Assembly: GCF_005503535.1 (NCBI RefSeq)
Contig: NZ_SCNN01000003.1
Coordinates: 310,001 to 374,000 of the forward strand
Direction: 5' to 3'
Source: Mesorhizobium comanense
GTDB taxonomy: Bacteria > Pseudomonadota > Alphaproteobacteria > Rhizobiales > Rhizobiaceae
Length of the DNA: 64,000 nucleotides
Numbering within the stretch: the first letter of the stretch is position 1; the number at the start of each line of letters is the position of its first letter. A program made the position numbers and the translations under genes. This document shows positions 43,787-52,900 of this stretch, piece after piece. Below the pieces are notes generated by a model that worked only from the letters and a program-made list of their open reading frames with translations, did no database searches and was not told the DNA's origin.

Positions 43787-45025
43787 TCAATTCCGCCCGT
43801 TCAAGTGCCGCACCTTGCGCAGTGCCGGGAACAGCCAGGCCCACAGCCCCGCGACCGCGACGGCGCCGATACCGCCGACCACCACCGCCGGAACCGTGCC
43901 GATCAGTGCCGCCATCGTGCCGGCGCGAAACTCGCCGACCTCGTTGGAGGCACCGACGAAGACCTGGTTGACGGCGTTGACGCGGCCGCGCACTTCGTCC
44001 GGGGTCCACAGCTGGATCAGCGTTTCCCTGATATAGACGCTGAACATGTCGGTGGCGCCGAGCAGGGCGAGTGCCGCGATCGACAGCCAGGTCAGGGTGG
44101 AGAGGCCGAACAGCACGGTACAGGCCCCGAACGCGGCCACGAAGCTCAGCATGATCTTGCCGGCATGATCGCGGATCGGGTGGCCGGCCAGCCAGACCGC
44201 CACGCAGATGGCGCCGATGCCGGGCGCGGAGCGCAGCAGGCCGAGGCCCCAGGGGCTGAGCTGCAGGATGTCGCGCGCATAGACGGGCAGCAGCGCCGAG
44301 GCGCCGGAGAGAAGCACGGCGAAGAGATCGAGCGAGATGGCGCCGAGAACGATCTTCTCGCTCCAGATGTAGCGGAATCCGGCAAACAGGGTTTCCATCG
44401 TCGGCTTGTCGGTGGCCGTCTGCTGGGCGGGCCTGGGAATGGTGAAGATCAAAAGCGCCGCCACCAGCATCAGGATGGCCGCCGTCGCATAGGCGACCTC
44501 CGGCGAAACACCGTAGAGCAGGCCGCCGGCGACGGGGCCGATGATCGTTGCCGTCTGCCAGGCCGACGAATTCCAGGCGATCGCGTTGGCGAAGTCTTCC
44601 GGCGGAACGAGGTTGGCGAACAGCGAAGACGACGCGGGACCATAGAAGGCACGGGCGATGCCGAACAGGACCAGCACCATGAAGATCGGCAGCGGGCTGG
44701 TCAGCCCGCGCAGCGTCAGCATCAGCAGGGCCAGCGCGCAAGCGCCTTCGACCAGTGTCGACAGGGTCATGATCAGCCGGCGCCCGAACCGGTCGGCGAC
44801 GACGCCTGTCACCAGCACCAGGAGCAGCGAAGGCAGGAACTGGACGATGCCGACAATGCCGAGATCGAAGGGATCGCGCGTCAGGTCGTAGACCTGCCAG
44901 CCGACGGCGACCGAGACGATCATCGTGGCGAAGGTGGTGAGGAAACGCGCCGCCCAGTAGCTGAGGAAGGCTTTGTGCCGGAACGCGGCGTAGCGCTGTT
45001 CCGGCGAAGTTTGTTCGACTGTCAT
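43787..45025 (-). CDS. MFS exporter, EntS-like
   Basis: Major facilitator transporter of 412 residues with twelve predicted helices. The pattern fits the MFS_3 (enterobactin exporter-like) group: RHKAFLSYWAARFLTTFATMIVSVAVGWQVYDLT, VADRFGRRLIM as loop 2-3 motif A, and the conserved ARAFYGPASSSLFANLVPPEDFANAIAWNS. Substrate unknown; drugs or siderophores are typical. It has no good ribosome site. A damaged copy of its 3' end lies downstream. Confidence 0.88.
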   Translation of the reverse strand: MTVEQTSPEQRYAAFRHKAFLSYWAARFLTTFATMIVSVAVGWQVYDLTRDPFDLGIVGIVQFLPSLLLVLVTGVVADRFGRRLIMTLSTLVEGACALALLMLTLRGLTSPLPIFMVLVLFGIARAFYGPASSSLFANLVPPEDFANAIAWNSSAWQTATIIGPVAGGLLYGVSPEVAYATAAILMLVAALLIFTIPRPAQQTATDKPTMETLFAGFRYIWSEKIVLGAISLDLFAVLLSGASALLPVYARDILQLSPWGLGLLRSAPGIGAICVAVWLAGHPIRDHAGKIMLSFVAAFGACTVLFGLSTLTWLSIAALALLGATDMFSVYIRETLIQLWTPDEVRGRVNAVNQVFVGASNEVGEFRAGTMAALIGTVPAVVVGGIGAVAVAGLWAWLFPALRKVRHLNGRN

Positions 45026-45177
45026 GGAAAAAGGCCCCGATGCGCTGGCCGGCGGGGCACTTCCCGAACGGGCGCTGTTCCGGCCAATGAAACTTGATCA
45101 AGTTCGGCGCGCATATGCGTCAGAATGCGGCCGGGATCAAGCGCCTTTCACCGCGCACCGACGACCGCACGAGGAAG

Positions 45178-46278
45178 TTACCGGCGCAGCGCGGCCGAAA
45201 TGGCGTCCAGTCCGCCCCTCAGCTCGGCCTCGGTCGGCCAGCCGAAGCCGACGCGGAAGAAGCGCTTTTCCATCTCGAACCAGTGGCCGGGACCGACATA
45301 GGTGCCGTGGTTCTCCAGCAGCTCGACATAGAACCGGTCGAGGTCGAAGCCGGGCTCGACATTGAGGCGCGGGAAGCCGACGACACCGCCTTCCGGCCGG
45401 ACCCAGTCGACCAACGGCTCCTTGTCGATCCAGGCCTGGACGATATCGCGACGTTTCGCCATTTCGGGCAGCAAGGTCGCCAGGAACGCGTCGCGCCGCT
45501 CAAGCATGCCGCGCGCGATGCCCTCGTCGATGACGCTGCCGCAGATGCCGATCTGCTCCTTGGCGGCGAGGAAGGTCTCCTGGAGCTGCGCGTCGCAGGT
45601 GATGAGCCAGCCGATGCGGATGCCGGGGATGCCGAAGGCCTTCGACAGCGACGAGACGCTGATCGCCTTAGGGCTGAGCGATGCCGCCGATGGCAGGCGC
45701 CTGCCATAGGAAAGGTCGCGATAGGTCTCGTCGACCAGCAGATGACAGCCGTGGCTTTCAGCCAGCGCCACCAGCGCGTCGAGGTCGGTGCGCGACATCA
45801 TCGTGCCGGTCGGGTTGTGCGGGCAGGTGACGCTGATCAGCCGGGTGTTAGGCCGGATCGCGGCCTTGACGGCTTCGACATCGATCGCGAAACCGGTCTC
45901 GAAGCCGAGATCGACGAAGCTGATGGCGCAGCCGATCGCCCGCGGGGTTTCGATGTTGGTGGCGTAATTGGGCCTGATGACGACGAGATGATCGCTCGCC
46001 GACAGCAGCGAGGTCGAGATGATGAACAGCGCGCCGGCGGCGCCCGCGGTGACAAGCACATCGTCCGGCGAGATGCCGGCATCCTGCGCCGCGACCAGCG
46101 CGCGCAATTCCTTGTCGCCACGGTGCTCGCCATAGAACAGCGTCAGGTCGGGTACGGACAGGCCGATGTCGGAGAGTTTCTGGTCGGCGATCGAGCTTTC
46201 CGAAAGATTGTAGCGGATACGGTCGTAGCCGTATTCCTCCGGCGCCTCTTTCTCGATGACCATCCTGGTGTAGTTCAT
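45178..46278 (-). CDS. PLP-dependent aminotransferase (class I/II)
   Basis: Fold-type I aminotransferase of 366 residues. The PLP lysine is in SVSSLSKAFGIPGIRIGW, the Asp/Tyr cofactor contacts in VDETYRDLSYG, and the conserved NPTGTMMS is present. The substrate is not evident. The N-terminal MNYTRMVIEKEAPEEYGYDRIRYNLSESS is characteristic of a rhizobial group of unknown substrate. The ATG at 46278 has GAGGGGGA upstream. It is the last minus-strand gene before the MucR terminator. Confidence 0.88.
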   Translation of the reverse strand: MNYTRMVIEKEAPEEYGYDRIRYNLSESSIADQKLSDIGLSVPDLTLFYGEHRGDKELRALVAAQDAGISPDDVLVTAGAAGALFIISTSLLSASDHLVVIRPNYATNIETPRAIGCAISFVDLGFETGFAIDVEAVKAAIRPNTRLISVTCPHNPTGTMMSRTDLDALVALAESHGCHLLVDETYRDLSYGRRLPSAASLSPKAISVSSLSKAFGIPGIRIGWLITCDAQLQETFLAAKEQIGICGSVIDEGIARGMLERRDAFLATLLPEMAKRRDIVQAWIDKEPLVDWVRPEGGVVGFPRLNVEPGFDLDRFYVELLENHGTYVGPGHWFEMEKRFFRVGFGWPTEAELRGGLDAISAALRR

Positions 46279-46327
46279 GGCTTCCCCCTCAAAGAACTTC
46301 CAAGGTTCATCCAAGCCACAAAAACAC

Positions 46328-46361
46328 GAAGCCTGCCAAGGCGGTTTCGCCGGCAGGCTTC
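46328..46361 (-). terminator. Terminator after mucR
   Basis: GAAGCCTGCC (46328-46337) pairs with GGCAGGCTTC (46352-46361) in a 10-bp stem; on the minus strand the stem is followed by GTGTTTTT. It ends transcription of the mucR gene. Confidence 0.8.
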
Positions 46362-46400
46362 TATTCCAGTCGTTCTAATTGTTGGCTCAGCGTCGACCGC

Positions 46401-46865
46401 TCAGGCCGAGACCTTGGCCTTCCGGCCCTTGGCCTTGGCGGGCGCCGGCTCGACGGCCTTGCGGCCGAGGCCGATCGACTTCGCCAGCTCCGAACGCGAG
46501 GCTGCGTAGTTGGGGGCGACCATCGGGTAGTCCGACGGCAAGCCCCATTTGGCGCGGTAGGCGTCCGGCGTCAGGCCGAAATGGACGCCCAGATGACGCT
46601 TCAGCGATTTGAATTTCTTGCCGTCCTCGAGGCAGATGATGAAATCCGGCGTCACCGACTTCTTGGGGTTGACCGCAGGCACCAGCGGTTCGGCGACCGG
46701 GACAGCCGGCTTGCCGAGGCCACCGATCGAGGTGGCGACGCTGGCGATCAGATCCGCAAGGCCGGAGGCGGGCAAGCGATTCTTCTCGACGTAAGCGGAT
46801 ACGATATGGGCGGTCAGCTCCAGAAGGTCGATGTCCTTGCGGGCTTCGTTGCTATCGTCGGTCAA
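46401..46865 (-). CDS. mucR: MucR/Ros-family regulator, altered zinc finger
   Basis: DNA-binding regulator of the Ros/MucR family, which controls polysaccharide, cell-cycle and symbiosis genes in rhizobia. The 154-residue protein has the C-terminal domain IICLEDGKKFKSLKRHLGVHFGLTPDAYRAKWGLPSDYPMVAPNYAASRSELAK. In Ros the finger begins CLECG; here the second Cys is Asp (CLEDG), as in Mesorhizobium MucR proteins reported to fold without zinc. The start is TTG with GGAGGA seven bases upstream. A Ros-type N-terminal extension of about 70 residues and a Lys-rich tail flank it. A perfect 12-bp palindrome (TGTGGCGCCACA, 47034-47045) lies upstream. Confidence 0.92.
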   Translation of the reverse strand: MTDDSNEARKDIDLLELTAHIVSAYVEKNRLPASGLADLIASVATSIGGLGKPAVPVAEPLVPAVNPKKSVTPDFIICLEDGKKFKSLKRHLGVHFGLTPDAYRAKWGLPSDYPMVAPNYAASRSELAKSIGLGRKAVEPAPAKAKGRKAKVSA

Positions 46866-47081
46866 ATCTATTTCCTCCGTCTATGACGCGTGGCTTCGAA
46901 AATCGGGATCGTTTTCGAAGCGCCGCCGCCCCAATTCAAAGTGCTGGAGCGGCTCTCACGTGTGCCTTGGGCGCGTTGCAGTGTAATTTTGACGAAATTC
47001 GTAGTCGGCAAATCTGGGCGGCGCAATCACTGATGTGGCGCCACACGGTATTTTGAACAACTATACTAAACTGTAATAATA

Positions 47082-47786
47082 TCAGACGATCAGCGCCTTG
47101 TCTCGCCACAGACGAAATCCGCCTTCGAAGGCGCGTGTGTTGTCACCGCGCCTGGATCCGGCGGGCAGTTCGTCGAGCTTGTCGACATTGCCGCCGCCGA
47201 TGACGATATAGTCGGGCTGCAAGGCGGCGCGCAGCCGCTCGGCGACGTCGAAGACATATTTGCGCCACTTCTTCTTGCCGCGTTTTTCCAGTCCGCGCTC
47301 GCCGACATAGTCCTCGAAGCTCGCACCCTTCCTGTAGGGAAGATGGGCCAGCTCCATCGGCTGGCCGACATTGTCGAGCACCATCGCGGCGCCCAGCCCC
47401 GTCCCCAGCCCGAGAAACAGCATGCGGCCGCCCTCGTAGCTGCCGATGGCCTGCATCAGCGCGTCATTGACCACCTTGACCGGTTTGCCGAATTCGGCGG
47501 CGAAGTCGAAGCCGGCCCAGCCCTTGCCGAGGTTCATGGGGTCGCGCGTCGGCTTGTTCTGGCGCACCGGGCCTGGATAACCCATCGAGACGACATCGTA
47601 GGACAGGCCCTCGGCGAGCGCCTTCACCTTGTCGATCATCTGCCTCGGCGTCAGGCCGGGGCCGGAATCGGCCCGGCGCTCTGCTCCGCCGGCGCTGGTG
47701 AGGATCTTGACGTGCGAGCCGCCAATGTCGATCGCCAGCACGACCTTTTCCGGACCGGATGCCGTCTTCTTCACCGCCTTGGCCAT
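47082..47786 (-). CDS. ppgK: Polyphosphate glucokinase
   Basis: Phosphorylates glucose with polyphosphate (and usually ATP) as donor. The 234-residue ROK-family protein has the phosphate loop AIDIGGSHVKI, the catalytic Asp region KVVNDALMQAIGSY, and LFLGLGTGLGAAMV for nucleotide/phosphate binding. The ROK zinc-binding motif is absent, as expected for PpgK. It is followed within 30 bases by zwf, gnd and a GH15 gene, so the product, glucose 6-phosphate, goes straight to the oxidative pentose phosphate pathway. The ATG follows GGAGGGA. Confidence 0.92.
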   Translation of the reverse strand: MAKAVKKTASGPEKVVLAIDIGGSHVKILTSAGGAERRADSGPGLTPRQMIDKVKALAEGLSYDVVSMGYPGPVRQNKPTRDPMNLGKGWAGFDFAAEFGKPVKVVNDALMQAIGSYEGGRMLFLGLGTGLGAAMVLDNVGQPMELAHLPYRKGASFEDYVGERGLEKRGKKKWRKYVFDVAERLRAALQPDYIVIGGGNVDKLDELPAGSRRGDNTRAFEGGFRLWRDKALIV

Positions 47787-47816
47787 TGCGTCCCTCCGTT
47801 GATGCCATCCGGGCGT

Positions 47817-49193
47817 TCATGCCACCGGGTCGATCCAGCCATTGGGCGGGCCGAAGCCGGCCATGGCGTCCGCCGGCCCCCAGGTCTTTGGCTCGTAGAT
47901 GTGTGGCGGCGTGGTGTCGCCGAGCACCGGGCCGACGATGCGCCAGGCGAGTTCGGCGGCGTCCTGCCGGGTGAAGAGCTGGCCGTTGCCGTTCATGGCG
48001 TCGCCGATCAGCCGCTCATAGGGCGGCATGTCGCCCTTCGAGTCGTCCAGCGCGGTGAGTTCCACCTGCTCGCCGATCATGTCGTCGCCGGGCGCCTTGC
48101 GCTGGGCGCCGATGGCGATCATCACCTGCGGGTCGATGCGGAAGCGCACGTAGTTGTGGTCGGCGGGCTTGATCGGGTCGAAGACGTCAAGCGGCGGCCG
48201 CTTCAGCCGCACCACCACTTCCGTGACATGCACCGGCATGTTCTTGCCGGCGCGGATGAAGAACGGCACGTCCTGCCAGCGCCAGGTGTCGACGAAGAAA
48301 CGCACCGCAGCAAAAGTCTCGACGGGCGAATTCGGCTTCACGCCGGGCTCGGCGAGATAGCCGGTGAACTGGCCGCGCACGACGTCATCCTTGGTCAGGG
48401 TCCGGATCGCCCGGAGCACCTGCACCTTCTCGTCGATCAGGTCGTCGGCGGAGCGGCCGACCGGCGGCTCCATGGCGAGCAGCAGGAGGATGTTGAGCAG
48501 ATGGTTCTCGATGACATCGCGGATGCAGCCGACATCGTCATAGAACTTGCCGCGCCCTTCGACGCCGAAATCCTCGGCCATGGTGATCTGCACGCTCTCG
48601 ACGAAATTGCGGTTCCAGATCGGTTCGAGGAAGGAATTGGCAAAGCGGAAATAGAGCAGGTTCTGGATCGCTTCCTTGCCGAGATAGTGGTCGATGCGGA
48701 AGATCGACTGTTCGTCGAACACCAGGTGCAGCACCCGGTTCAGCCAGCGCGCCGATTGCAGGTCGTGGCCAAAGGGCTTTTCCACCATCAGCCTTGCGCC
48801 ATGCGCGGTGCCGGATTGCTCCAGCCCCTGCACGACGGTCTCGAACATGGTCGGCGGCACCGCCATGTAGTGCAGGGGCCGCTGCGCGCTTCCCAGCGCG
48901 GTCTTCAACTTCTCGAAAGTGGCTGGGTCGCGGTAATCGCCGCTGACATAACGCAGCTGCGAGGCGAGCTTTGCGAACACTTTCTCGTCGACCTGGCCAA
49001 GCGCATTGACGATGCCGTCGCGGGCGCGGTCCTGCAGTTGTTTCAGGTCCCAGGCGTCGAAGGCGACGCCGATCACCGGCTCGGTGAGCGTGCCCTTGGC
49101 GACCATCTGGTAGAGGGCCGGAAATATCTTCTTGTGGGCGAGGTCGCCGGTCGCTCCGAAGAGCACCAGCGTGTCGGACCGTTCCTGGCTCAT
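47817..49193 (-). CDS. zwf: Glucose-6-phosphate 1-dehydrogenase
   Basis: Oxidises glucose 6-phosphate to 6-phosphogluconolactone with NADP+, cytoplasmic. The 458-residue protein has [20 protein letters not shown] for the cofactor and the active-site RIDHYLGKE, with the catalytic His in the IDHYLGKE motif. The final domain is normal. The ATG at 49193 has GGGAG eight bases upstream; the frame is open for 17 more codons. It lies between ppgK and gnd and 22 bases after the gnd stop on this strand. Confidence 0.96.
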   Translation of the reverse strand: MSQERSDTLVLFGATGDLAHKKIFPALYQMVAKGTLTEPVIGVAFDAWDLKQLQDRARDGIVNALGQVDEKVFAKLASQLRYVSGDYRDPATFEKLKTALGSAQRPLHYMAVPPTMFETVVQGLEQSGTAHGARLMVEKPFGHDLQSARWLNRVLHLVFDEQSIFRIDHYLGKEAIQNLLYFRFANSFLEPIWNRNFVESVQITMAEDFGVEGRGKFYDDVGCIRDVIENHLLNILLLLAMEPPVGRSADDLIDEKVQVLRAIRTLTKDDVVRGQFTGYLAEPGVKPNSPVETFAAVRFFVDTWRWQDVPFFIRAGKNMPVHVTEVVVRLKRPPLDVFDPIKPADHNYVRFRIDPQVMIAIGAQRKAPGDDMIGEQVELTALDDSKGDMPPYERLIGDAMNGNGQLFTRQDAAELAWRIVGPVLGDTTPPHIYEPKTWGPADAMAGFGPPNGWIDPVA

Positions 49194-49215
49194 GCTTGCG
49201 TCTCCCGCTGTGGCG

Positions 49216-50232
49216 TCACTGGCCGGCCTTGGGCTTCTCGACATGGCCGCCGAAGGCGTAGCGCATGGCGGACAGCAGCTTGTCGGCGAATTCGGATTCG
49301 CCCTGCGAGGAGAAGCGGTCGAACAGCGCCGAGGACAGGACCGGCGCCGGCACGCCGGTGTCGATCGCCGCCTTCAGCGTCCAGCGTCCTTCGCCGGAAT
49401 CCGAGACGCGGCCGCCGAACTGGGCGAGACCCGGATCGCTCTTCAGCGCGCCGGCGGTCAGATCGAGCAGCCACGAGCCGATGACGCTGCCATGGCGCCA
49501 GACCTCGGCCACCTGAGGCAGGTCGATGTCGAACTGGTAGTATTGCGGGTTTTCCAGCGGGCTGGTCTCGGCGTCCGCCGTCCTTTGACGCTTGCCGGCA
49601 TTGGCCGACTTCAGGATGTTCATGCCTTCGGCATAGGCGGCCATGACGCCGTATTCGATGCCGTTGTGAACCATCTTGACGAAATGGCCGGCGCCGCTCG
49701 GTCCACAATGCAGATAGCCATAGGGCGCGGTGCCGGCGGCCTTGTCCGGAGTGGGCGCGCCGGCGTCGAGGCCCGGCGCCAGCGTGGCGAAGACCGGATC
49801 GAGATGCCGGATCGCTTCATCGGGTCCGCCGATCATCAGGCAATAGCCGCGGTCGAGGCCCCAGACGCCGCCGCTGGTGCCGACATCGACATAGTGCAGG
49901 CCCTTGGCCGCTAGTTCGGCCGCCTGGTCGACGGCGTCGTGGTAGTAGGAATTGCCGCCGTCGATGATGATGTCGCCGGGTTCCATCAGCGCCGCGACCT
50001 GGTCGGCGATCTTGCCGGTGATCGCCGCCGGCAGCATCAGCCAGACGCAGCGCGGCTTGGCGAGTTTGCCGACGAACTCCTCCATCGAGGCGGCGCCAAT
50101 GGCGCCGTCGGTCGCCAGCGCCGCGACGCTGGCCGGGTTGATGTCGTAGACGACGCATTCATGCTTGTCGCGCATCAGGCGGCGCACCATGTTGGCGCCC
50201 ATCCGGCCCAGTCCCATCATTCCGATCTGCAT
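49216..50232 (-). CDS. gnd: 6-phosphogluconate dehydrogenase, decarboxylating
   Basis: Converts 6-phosphogluconate to ribulose 5-phosphate, CO2 and reduced cofactor, cytoplasmic. At 338 residues it is the short form (GntZ/YqeC type). The cofactor motif is [19 protein letters not shown], the substrate signature [13 protein letters not shown], and the catalytic region [19 protein letters not shown]. Usual for this group, NAD may be used rather than NADP; the sequence alone does not settle this. The zwf gene follows by 22 bases. Confidence 0.94.
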   Translation of the reverse strand: MQIGMMGLGRMGANMVRRLMRDKHECVVYDINPASVAALATDGAIGAASMEEFVGKLAKPRCVWLMLPAAITGKIADQVAALMEPGDIIIDGGNSYYHDAVDQAAELAAKGLHYVDVGTSGGVWGLDRGYCLMIGGPDEAIRHLDPVFATLAPGLDAGAPTPDKAAGTAPYGYLHCGPSGAGHFVKMVHNGIEYGVMAAYAEGMNILKSANAGKRQRTADAETSPLENPQYYQFDIDLPQVAEVWRHGSVIGSWLLDLTAGALKSDPGLAQFGGRVSDSGEGRWTLKAAIDTGVPAPVLSSALFDRFSSQGESEFADKLLSAMRYAFGGHVEKPKAGQ

Positions 50233-50281
50233 GGTTTCGTCCCTGTTTCCTGAAAGAGTGCTGGATTTCCTGGAGAAAGGT

Positions 50282-52684
50282 CTACTGGCTGTCCCGGTCG
50301 CCTAATATGACGGAGAAGTCGACATTCTCCCAATCGCCGGTCCCGGGCCAGAAAAAAGTGAAGATCAGCGAGCTTCCGCTGGGGAGGCTGGTGACGGGCA
50401 GATCGACAAGATGGATGCCGAATGCGTTCTCCCGCGTCTTACTGTCGTGGGCGCTGGCCCAGTTGTCGGTGCTCCAATGAACCGTGGCGGCGGCCAGAAG
50501 CTCGATGCGCAATGCCTTGTCGGCAGGCAAGCCGCGGATCTTGTTGTTGAAGCGCCATATCCTGAAGGGCGACGTGGTGTTGTCCTCGACATAGCGCCTC
50601 ACCCCTTGCGGCGGCATGTCGAAAACGGCGCCGTCGCGCAGTGAGCGCAAGAGCTTGATGTGCTCGGAATGGGCCCAGACCAGCGGCATGGCGCTGCCCG
50701 AGGGCCTGCCATGCAGCAATTCGCGGTCGGCCAGATCGGCGCCGTCCCAGACCTGCTCCGGCAGCAGGCCGCCGGGCTCGGCCGAACCTTCCAGCGCCGT
50801 AAGCAGACCGAGAGCGGCGTCCTTGCGGCCAGCCGCCAGTTCGTAATGGGCGCGTTCACCGGCCAGCAGGGGCCAGGGTCGTCCCTGGCCGGTGCCGTCG
50901 AAAGGGGCGCCGTCCTCGTGCTCGCCATAGCCGTCGCCGTCATAACGATACCAGAGCGGGCCCTGCGGCAGGTCGCGGCGCAACCGCGCATCGATGACCT
51001 TGACCGTGTTGGCGATGCGCGGATCATCGGCCGCCCTCAGGCCGAAGCGCACCAGCGCCAGCGCGTCCGGGCTGACGATTTCCTGCGCGGGCCGGTCTGC
51101 GTCGCCCGGCGGCCGGTTCTTGATCGGGACATAACCGTCCTTCGGCGATCCGGCCTCCGCGCTGTCGGGCGGCGCGATGCGGACATAGTAACCTTCGACA
51201 CCCACGGCCTTGCAGACATCGGTGCCGGTGACATAGGTCCAGCGTTCGACCTGGTCGTTCCAGCAGTCGGCGGTCTCGCGCAGATAGGCCGCTTCCCCGC
51301 TCTTGCCGCAGGCGTCGAGTAGGTCGGCGCCGGCAAGCAGCGCGGCGATCTCTACCGAGAGCGTGAACGGGCTGAAGCCGGCATCCTCCTCCCAGCGGTC
51401 CTCGCCGGTGACGGGTCCGTTGCGCGTGACATAGCCGGCAGCCTTCTCGATCATCGGCTGGAAAGTCTTCAGTCTTGCGCGCGGCAAATGGCCGGCCCGA
51501 TGCAAGGCATCGGCCAGCAGCAGAGGGAAGGCGCATTCATCCATCTGGATGCCGGGCCAGTAAGCCGACCCGTCGAGCCAGGCATTTTGCGGCCAGTGGC
51601 CGTCCGGCTGCTGGATGGAGCGCAGATATTCTAGGATCTGCAGCGCCGAGGCGGCATCGCCGGCGGCGAGAAAGCCGCCCGCCGTCTCGACAAGGTCGCG
51701 CGGCCAGACCAGATGGTAACCGCCGAGATCGTCATCGCCCTTGTTGAAGCCCCACGGGATCGACAGGCTGGCGACCGCCGCGCCTGGTGTCGCGACCGAC
51801 CGGTGCGTCGCCAGGACCGCCGTGCTGGTCCGGTAGCTGTTGGTCCCGGGCCGGTCGAGAGGCTGCAGGCCGTGCTGCCATTTGCGCCAGTTGGCGACAT
51901 AGGATTTCGCCGCTGGTTCGAAGCCTCGCTTCAAGCTGGCAAGGGCGTTGCCGGCGGCCTCGGCGGGCGTCGCGCCAAAGCCCAGAGCCAGCGAGGCCTT
52001 GTTGCTCGCAGGCGTGAAGCCGATCTCGCCGGTCAACGCGACATTGCCGTCCTCGGCGCGCTGGCAGGCGGGATCGAGCTTGCCAGTGTTGTGCAGCTGC
52101 TGCCAGCCGTCGGAGAAGCCGACATAGCCGGCCGAACAGTTGCCCCAGGGCAGCGACGAGGCAAGCGCCAGGCAAGTGCCTCGCCCCGAGGCGAAAAGCA
52201 CCGTCTTGCCCTCGTGGTCGCCGACCCAGGCGGTGTTGCCCATGCCGGCATTGACCAGATGCGGCGCCAGAAGCACATGGACGCGGTAGTCGCCGGCGGA
52301 GCCCTTGAGCGGCGTGAAGGTGATCTCCTGCAGCAATGTCGGGCGGGCCGGGTCGGCGAGGATGCGCTTGTCGATCCGATAGACATCAGTCGTGTTTGTC
52401 AGCCTGTAGGCGGGCACCCCGGCCTCGAAGGGCTCGATCGCATGCGCGGCATCGCGCTTCTCTTCCGAGAAATAACCGTCTGGGCCGGTGACGATCAGGC
52501 CGAGGTCGCGGGTGCAGGCGCTGTCGAGGCGCGGATAGTAGATCTCGTTCAGGATGCCGTGGCTGATGGTGAACCAGAGCGGGCTTTTGGCTGAAAGCGC
52601 GGTTCCGACGCCGCTCTTGGCGCTTGATGTCCATCGCGCCGGAATCCCCGGGGCGCCCTGAGCAACCGTCGGCGTCACTGCCAT
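50282..52684 (-). CDS. GH15 glucan 1,4-alpha-glucosidase
   Basis: Predicted glucoamylase of 800 residues that releases glucose from alpha-1,4-glucans. An N-terminal beta-sandwich domain (to about residue 260) is followed by the (alpha/alpha)6 barrel. The general acid region is EDRWEEDAGFSPFTLS, and the likely catalytic base lies in WAHSEHIKLLRSL. There is no signal peptide (MAVTPTVAQGAPGIPARW), so it acts in the cytoplasm, on glycogen or maltodextrin. With ppgK, zwf and gnd directly downstream it forms a glucan-to-pentose-phosphate cluster. GGAGG precedes the ATG. Confidence 0.9.
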   Translation of the reverse strand: MAVTPTVAQGAPGIPARWTSSAKSGVGTALSAKSPLWFTISHGILNEIYYPRLDSACTRDLGLIVTGPDGYFSEEKRDAAHAIEPFEAGVPAYRLTNTTDVYRIDKRILADPARPTLLQEITFTPLKGSAGDYRVHVLLAPHLVNAGMGNTAWVGDHEGKTVLFASGRGTCLALASSLPWGNCSAGYVGFSDGWQQLHNTGKLDPACQRAEDGNVALTGEIGFTPASNKASLALGFGATPAEAAGNALASLKRGFEPAAKSYVANWRKWQHGLQPLDRPGTNSYRTSTAVLATHRSVATPGAAVASLSIPWGFNKGDDDLGGYHLVWPRDLVETAGGFLAAGDAASALQILEYLRSIQQPDGHWPQNAWLDGSAYWPGIQMDECAFPLLLADALHRAGHLPRARLKTFQPMIEKAAGYVTRNGPVTGEDRWEEDAGFSPFTLSVEIAALLAGADLLDACGKSGEAAYLRETADCWNDQVERWTYVTGTDVCKAVGVEGYYVRIAPPDSAEAGSPKDGYVPIKNRPPGDADRPAQEIVSPDALALVRFGLRAADDPRIANTVKVIDARLRRDLPQGPLWYRYDGDGYGEHEDGAPFDGTGQGRPWPLLAGERAHYELAAGRKDAALGLLTALEGSAEPGGLLPEQVWDGADLADRELLHGRPSGSAMPLVWAHSEHIKLLRSLRDGAVFDMPPQGVRRYVEDNTTSPFRIWRFNNKIRGLPADKALRIELLAAATVHWSTDNWASAHDSKTRENAFGIHLVDLPVTSLPSGSSLIFTFFWPGTGDWENVDFSVILGDRDSQ

Positions 52685-52900
52685 GCATTGGCCTCCTGCC
52701 GCCGTTCCTAGACCAGGAGCGGACGGCTTTTCAATCGTCGCACCGCAAGTTGATCGCCGGTGCCGCAGCGTCAGCCGACGTTGACAGCGGTACCATCAAG
52801 CGGCCACTATTTCGAGAAGCTGGGAGGAATACGCAAAAAGGGTCACGCCGCAGTGCCATGCGCTGCGGTGTCGCGTACAGCGAGGCGGTAGGGAGGAGAC

